DNA of 49,865 bases, from the NCBI GenBank assembly GCA_009733775.1, contig WOGZ01000249.1:1-49865 (forward strand), given 5' to 3'. The notes under the pieces are model-generated. The model ran no database searches. It worked only from the letters and a program-made list of their open reading frames with translations, and was not told the origin of the DNA. This DNA is from Alectoria sarmentosa. Lineage: Eukaryota > Ascomycota > Lecanoromycetes > Lecanorales > Parmeliaceae. Position 1 is the first letter of the stretch. Every line of letters begins with the position of its first letter. Positions 46,798 through 49,865 of the stretch are shown piece after piece. The position numbers and the translations under genes were made by a program.

Positions 46798-48261
46798 TTA
46801 TTCTTTGCTTAAAGAATTTACGTTTTTATAAAAAACATTATTATTAAAGAAATGATAATTTATTTTTAAATATTTAAAACATTTGCTTTTTTTTCTGATT
46901 CTTATTATTAAAGATTGAAAATATTTATATTCACGAAATTTGAAAATATTTTCGCTCATAAACGTGTTACGTTGATTAAAATTAAAAATAATGATTAACT
47001 TAAGCTTTTTTTTATTTTTGAATTCCCTTTTAATTTTCATTAAATTATTAATAATTTTAAAGTTTAAATTAAGCTTGCGTATGTACGCTATCGCTTCGCG
47101 AAAGATAATAAACGTTTATTTTATAATTTTATATTAAAGACGTGTTAAGATTAAACGTATAAGATTGAATATTTTGAAGATTATAACAAATCTCAATAAG
47201 ATAATGATCGCATTAAAATGAGTATAAAAAGTCTTAAAGAATTTATTTTTATTATTCGATTTCATTTCGAATTTAAGATCATAAAGGTCAATATAATTTT
47301 TAATTATTTTATTAAAAATATTAAATATGTTTTCAAATTCGTGAATCATTTCGTCAATTAAAATATATAATTTCAAAAAATTCTCATTCGCGCGAATCTT
47401 AATTATATCGTATATTATTTTTTTATAATGATTTTGAATATATTTAATTTTTTTTCACTTTATAAAAAAGAGTTTTGCATTTTATCGAAATTTAAATTTT
47501 AAATGTTAATATCAATTATTTCATAAATCTCGATTCTCAATATTATAAAAGTTATTTATATCTTTATATCGTTTATTTTGTTTAACGATTTTAATTCGCA
47601 AAATAATAATAATTGAAATGAAATAATGAGAGTTTTAAGAAGAAAATGTTTTACATAAATATATTTCTTAATCTTCTTTTTTAAAACTTTTTTTATCAAA
47701 ATTCTCGAAATTCTGAAACTTTATTCGTTTTATTTTCAAAATTGATTTAAACTTTTTATTTTTTTTCAAGATCTTAAGGTTCTCGATACGATATTTATCA
47801 CGTAAACTTTAAAAACGAATATTAACTTTTTATTAATGCGATAATTAATTATTCGTATTATTCAATTAAATGAATAAATGAAATGATTTCGTTTTAAAAT
47901 CGATGAATTTTTTATCAAATTTTTCATTTTATTGACGAAATATATCAATATTTTGATTAACGATTCGAAATTTTTTTATTATACGCTTAAGTGCATCGTA
48001 TCAAGTATCAAAGAAATTTATAACATTTAATACGAAATCTTCAACGATATGTATCAAAATAAAGACATTGTCTTCTTTTTTAATAACATCGATTAACAAC
48101 ATTTTATTATTAATGATATCGGGCTTTATAATGTATTTTTTAATAACACGTTTTTCTTTACGTTTTGTTAACATTTTAATTCCTTTAATGTTAATAATCT
48201 CTTTATTAAAATTCTTTAAATCGTTATTAAAATAACGTCGAGATAAATCAGGCATAATCAT
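46798..48261 (-). pseudogene. gag region remnant of the LTR element
   Basis: Open pieces at 48001-48261, 47134-47376 and 46798-47040 lie where gag should be, between the 5' LTR and RT. The last contains KSKCFKYLKINYHFF, which could be a mutated zinc knuckle (C-x2-C...H with Cys to Tyr by G-to-A). The same stretch is found in the plus-strand copy near 35840. Retroviral-type gag is too variable to prove from this alone. Confidence 0.6.
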
Positions 48262-48606
48262 TTAACTTTAATTTATAATAAAATTTATTAAAATATTACA
48301 TAAATCGTAACTCGAACTTATTAATTTGAGTATTTTTGATAATCATATCGAATCGAATAATGTGTGAAAAAGATCACGATTTTTTGAAGTGTTGTAATTA
48401 AATATGAATGATTTCTCAAAATTTAATCGAATCAGAATGATTATTTATATGTGTAAATGAAAGAGTTTTTTTAAATAGTCTTTTAAATAATAAGCCGTCT
48501 TTTGATTATGCTATTATCTCTCTTTGATGCATTTTCCTTTTAATTACACCGAACGTCGATTAATGAATAAATCGTTATTATTTCAAAAGAAGAATAGATA
48601 ATATTA

Positions 48607-48780
48607 TATCAAAGACTCAATGAGTATATAATGACTTGTATTGATAATATGTAAAGAATATTATCTATGAGTAGGAATTACAAATGTGCGCGAACATTCA
48701 GGTGTTGCGTAACAGAGTCTTGGCACGCTAACCCAATTGGGGTTAGTGCCACAGTACGCCAGGAGGGTGAAACCATCACA
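48607..48780 (-). repeat. 5' LTR (right), 174 bp
   Basis: Pairs with 42198-42371. The outer part (about 48722-48780) is unmutated and GC-normal (for example CACGCTAACCCAATTGGGG). The inner part (48607 to about 48720) shows G-to-A and C-to-T changes, starting with TATCAAAG against TGTCAGGG in the other copy. It should contain the element's promoter. Confidence 0.93.
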
Positions 48781-48785
48781 GCTGT
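48781..48785. repeat. Target-site duplication, right copy (GCTGT)
   Basis: Exact copy of 42193-42197, directly outside the 5' LTR. Unique GC-normal sequence (TGACTGGTGTGAGACC) follows. Confidence 0.93.
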
Positions 48786-49540
48786 TGACTGGTGTGAGAC
48801 CTCTTCGATGACCGCCACCTCCGATGCCTTTTCCCTCTTCTCAAACAGCCCCTTGAAATCTTACTCCACACTTCCTGTAGCTTATAAGGATGTCTCTATC
48901 CAGCTTGAATTCATCATCTTATGAAATTTCATCCTCCCGTCAGCGCATGCGACCGATGTAATTCCTGGACACATCGTACATCATGATTCGTTGGTTGAAG
49001 GTGTGAATCGGAAGTGTCCATCTTGTCATCTCTTTTGTTTTCGTCGGAAATTGTGGGTGTAGAAGCAACGATGAGTGGAATGGTAATAGCCGACAGCCTC
49101 CATGTTGCGAGGATGGTAGTAGCCTCGCTTGATTCGCCTATACAGAATACTATTAGCGCAGCCACAAGTGAAGCATATGGTCTTGCAGATGGCTCGAGGG
49201 ATGTGCCTCTGGGTTGACCGATGGAATTTCAAGCAATCTGATGAAGCATGGAACCGAACCCCGCGCACCCTCGTGTATTCAGATTTTCAATGCTCGCCTG
49301 CATGGTTTCATCTTCGCATTCTTCATGGTAGTCATATACAGACATTCATCAGCCCTAGCCTATTCCACTGGGTAGCCTGTTCCTCAAAAAACTCCATCAC
49401 CCAAGCGGGCCTAACACAGCTTGGCGCTAGCTACATAAACGGCATTTGCAGCTTGTAGCTCTCTTCATAGCTACTATTTCGTTCATATCGGAAGATGGGC
49501 ATTCAGCATTATTTTTGGTTCCCTGACATGGATATATCTA
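48786..49540. other. Right flank of the insertion, no gene recognised
   Basis: Contains the other half of the open frame interrupted by the element (to 48860 minus or 48924 plus). A minus frame at 49026-49268 is Cys/His-rich (CKTICFTCGCANS) and a plus frame covers 49129-49458. They overlap, match no family I know and are unsupported as genes. Confidence 0.4.
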
Positions 49541-49865
49541 GGGGAAGGCAGTACTCAGAACTGCGTTTTCGGGTTAGCGACGATTAGGCGACTGTGTTTT
49601 CAGGTTAGGTTAGGGTGGGCCATCCGCCTAGGATCCCCCCGGAAGGGTCGCCGAAGGCATTAGGGGTTAGGTTAGGGTTAGGGTTAGGGTTAGATATGAA
49701 TATATACATTAACGGCGCAAACCAGTACTCACAAATGCGTTTTCGGGTTAAAAACGATTAGGGTGGGCTGTCCGCCTAGGACCCCCCCGGGAGGGTCGCC
49801 GAAGGCATTAGGGTTAGGTTAGGGTTAGTGTTAGGGTTAGATATGAATATATACATTTCCAACGG
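49541..49865. repeat. Subtelomeric tandem repeat with TTAGGG runs
   Basis: Nearly two units. Each has CAGTACTCA, TGCGTTTTCGGGTTA, GATTAGG, CCGCCTAGGA(C/T)CCCCCCGG, AGGGTCGCCGAAGGCATTAGG, a run of TTAGGG/TTAGG, and ATATGAATATATACATT. The ATATGAATATATACATT landmark lies at 49694 and 49841, 147 bp apart. Unit 1 has about 26 extra bases near 49588-49612. The G-rich strand runs towards the right end, as expected close to a right-hand telomere. True terminal repeats are not reached. Confidence 0.9.

Larger units (their letters stand above)
42198..48780 (-). mobile_element. Ty3/gypsy-type LTR retrotransposon, structurally complete, RIP-inactivated
   Basis: 6583 bp, bounded by 174 bp direct LTRs and a perfect GCTGT target duplication. 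The coding strand is minus, so the right LTR is the 5' LTR. A polypurine tract abuts the left LTR on that strand. Remnants run in the order gag (48261-46798), RT (45706-45113), RNase H (about 44800-44560) and integrase (about 44000-42900). RT-RH-IN is the Ty3/gypsy order. Stops and G-to-A changes interrupt every domain, and two catalytic Asp positions read Asn, so it cannot be active. No primer-binding site could be recognised after the 5' LTR, where the sequence is AT-rich. A 72 bp tandem duplication lies between RNase H and integrase (44196 and 44268). Confidence 0.95.

Overview
The window looks like a chromosome-end region of a filamentous ascomycete (Pezizomycotina). Genes are sparse and have 45-72 bp introns with CTAAC/CTGAC-like branch sites. 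Three blocks of roughly 85% A+T alternate sharply with DNA of normal composition, which is the isochore pattern left by repeat-induced point mutation (RIP). The right end carries TTAGGG-type telomere-like tandem repeats. The species cannot be named from the sequence.

Layout. 1-4640: normal composition, no convincing gene, opening with an 82 bp C-rich repeat that recurs at 14400. 4641-9690: AT-rich block 1, unidentified decayed DNA ending in a duplicated palindrome. 9691-16860: gene-poor, repeat-rich DNA with a degenerate ATCA/AGC repeat, exact small duplications and a nine-unit satellite (12585-13720). 16866-27778: the gene island, with a cytochrome P450 (-), a fatty acid elongase (+, 4 exons), a THEM6/4HBT-like thioesterase-superfamily gene (-), a DHA2-type MFS exporter (+, 3 exons) and a four-cysteine secreted protein (-). 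27779-32153: mostly empty. 32154-32600: a two-exon gene for an unrecognised 129-residue protein, 40 bp from AT-rich block 2. 32641-37260: block 2, whose right part is an internally deleted, plus-strand copy of the retroelement in block 3. 37261-42192: normal composition, with a patch of telomere-associated repeats at 40483-41660. 42198-48780: block 3, a structurally complete Ty3/gypsy-type LTR retrotransposon on the minus strand, with paired 174 bp LTRs, a GCTGT target duplication, a polypurine tract and gag, RT, RNase H and integrase remnants destroyed by C-to-T/G-to-A change. 48786-49540: the other side of the insertion. 49541-49865: about two units of subtelomeric repeat.

How the genes may work together (inference). 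The P450, elongase, thioesterase-like protein and exporter lie within 9 kb in alternating orientation. A long-chain acyl product could be lengthened, oxidised, released and exported. No PKS, NRPS or terpene synthase is present, so standard cluster finders would probably miss it. Proximity alone does not prove that it is a pathway.

The two other signals of note concern RIP. Each LTR is mutated only in its inner half. Surviving cytosines in the AT-rich blocks sit mostly in CpG, so the mutating process appears to have spared that context.
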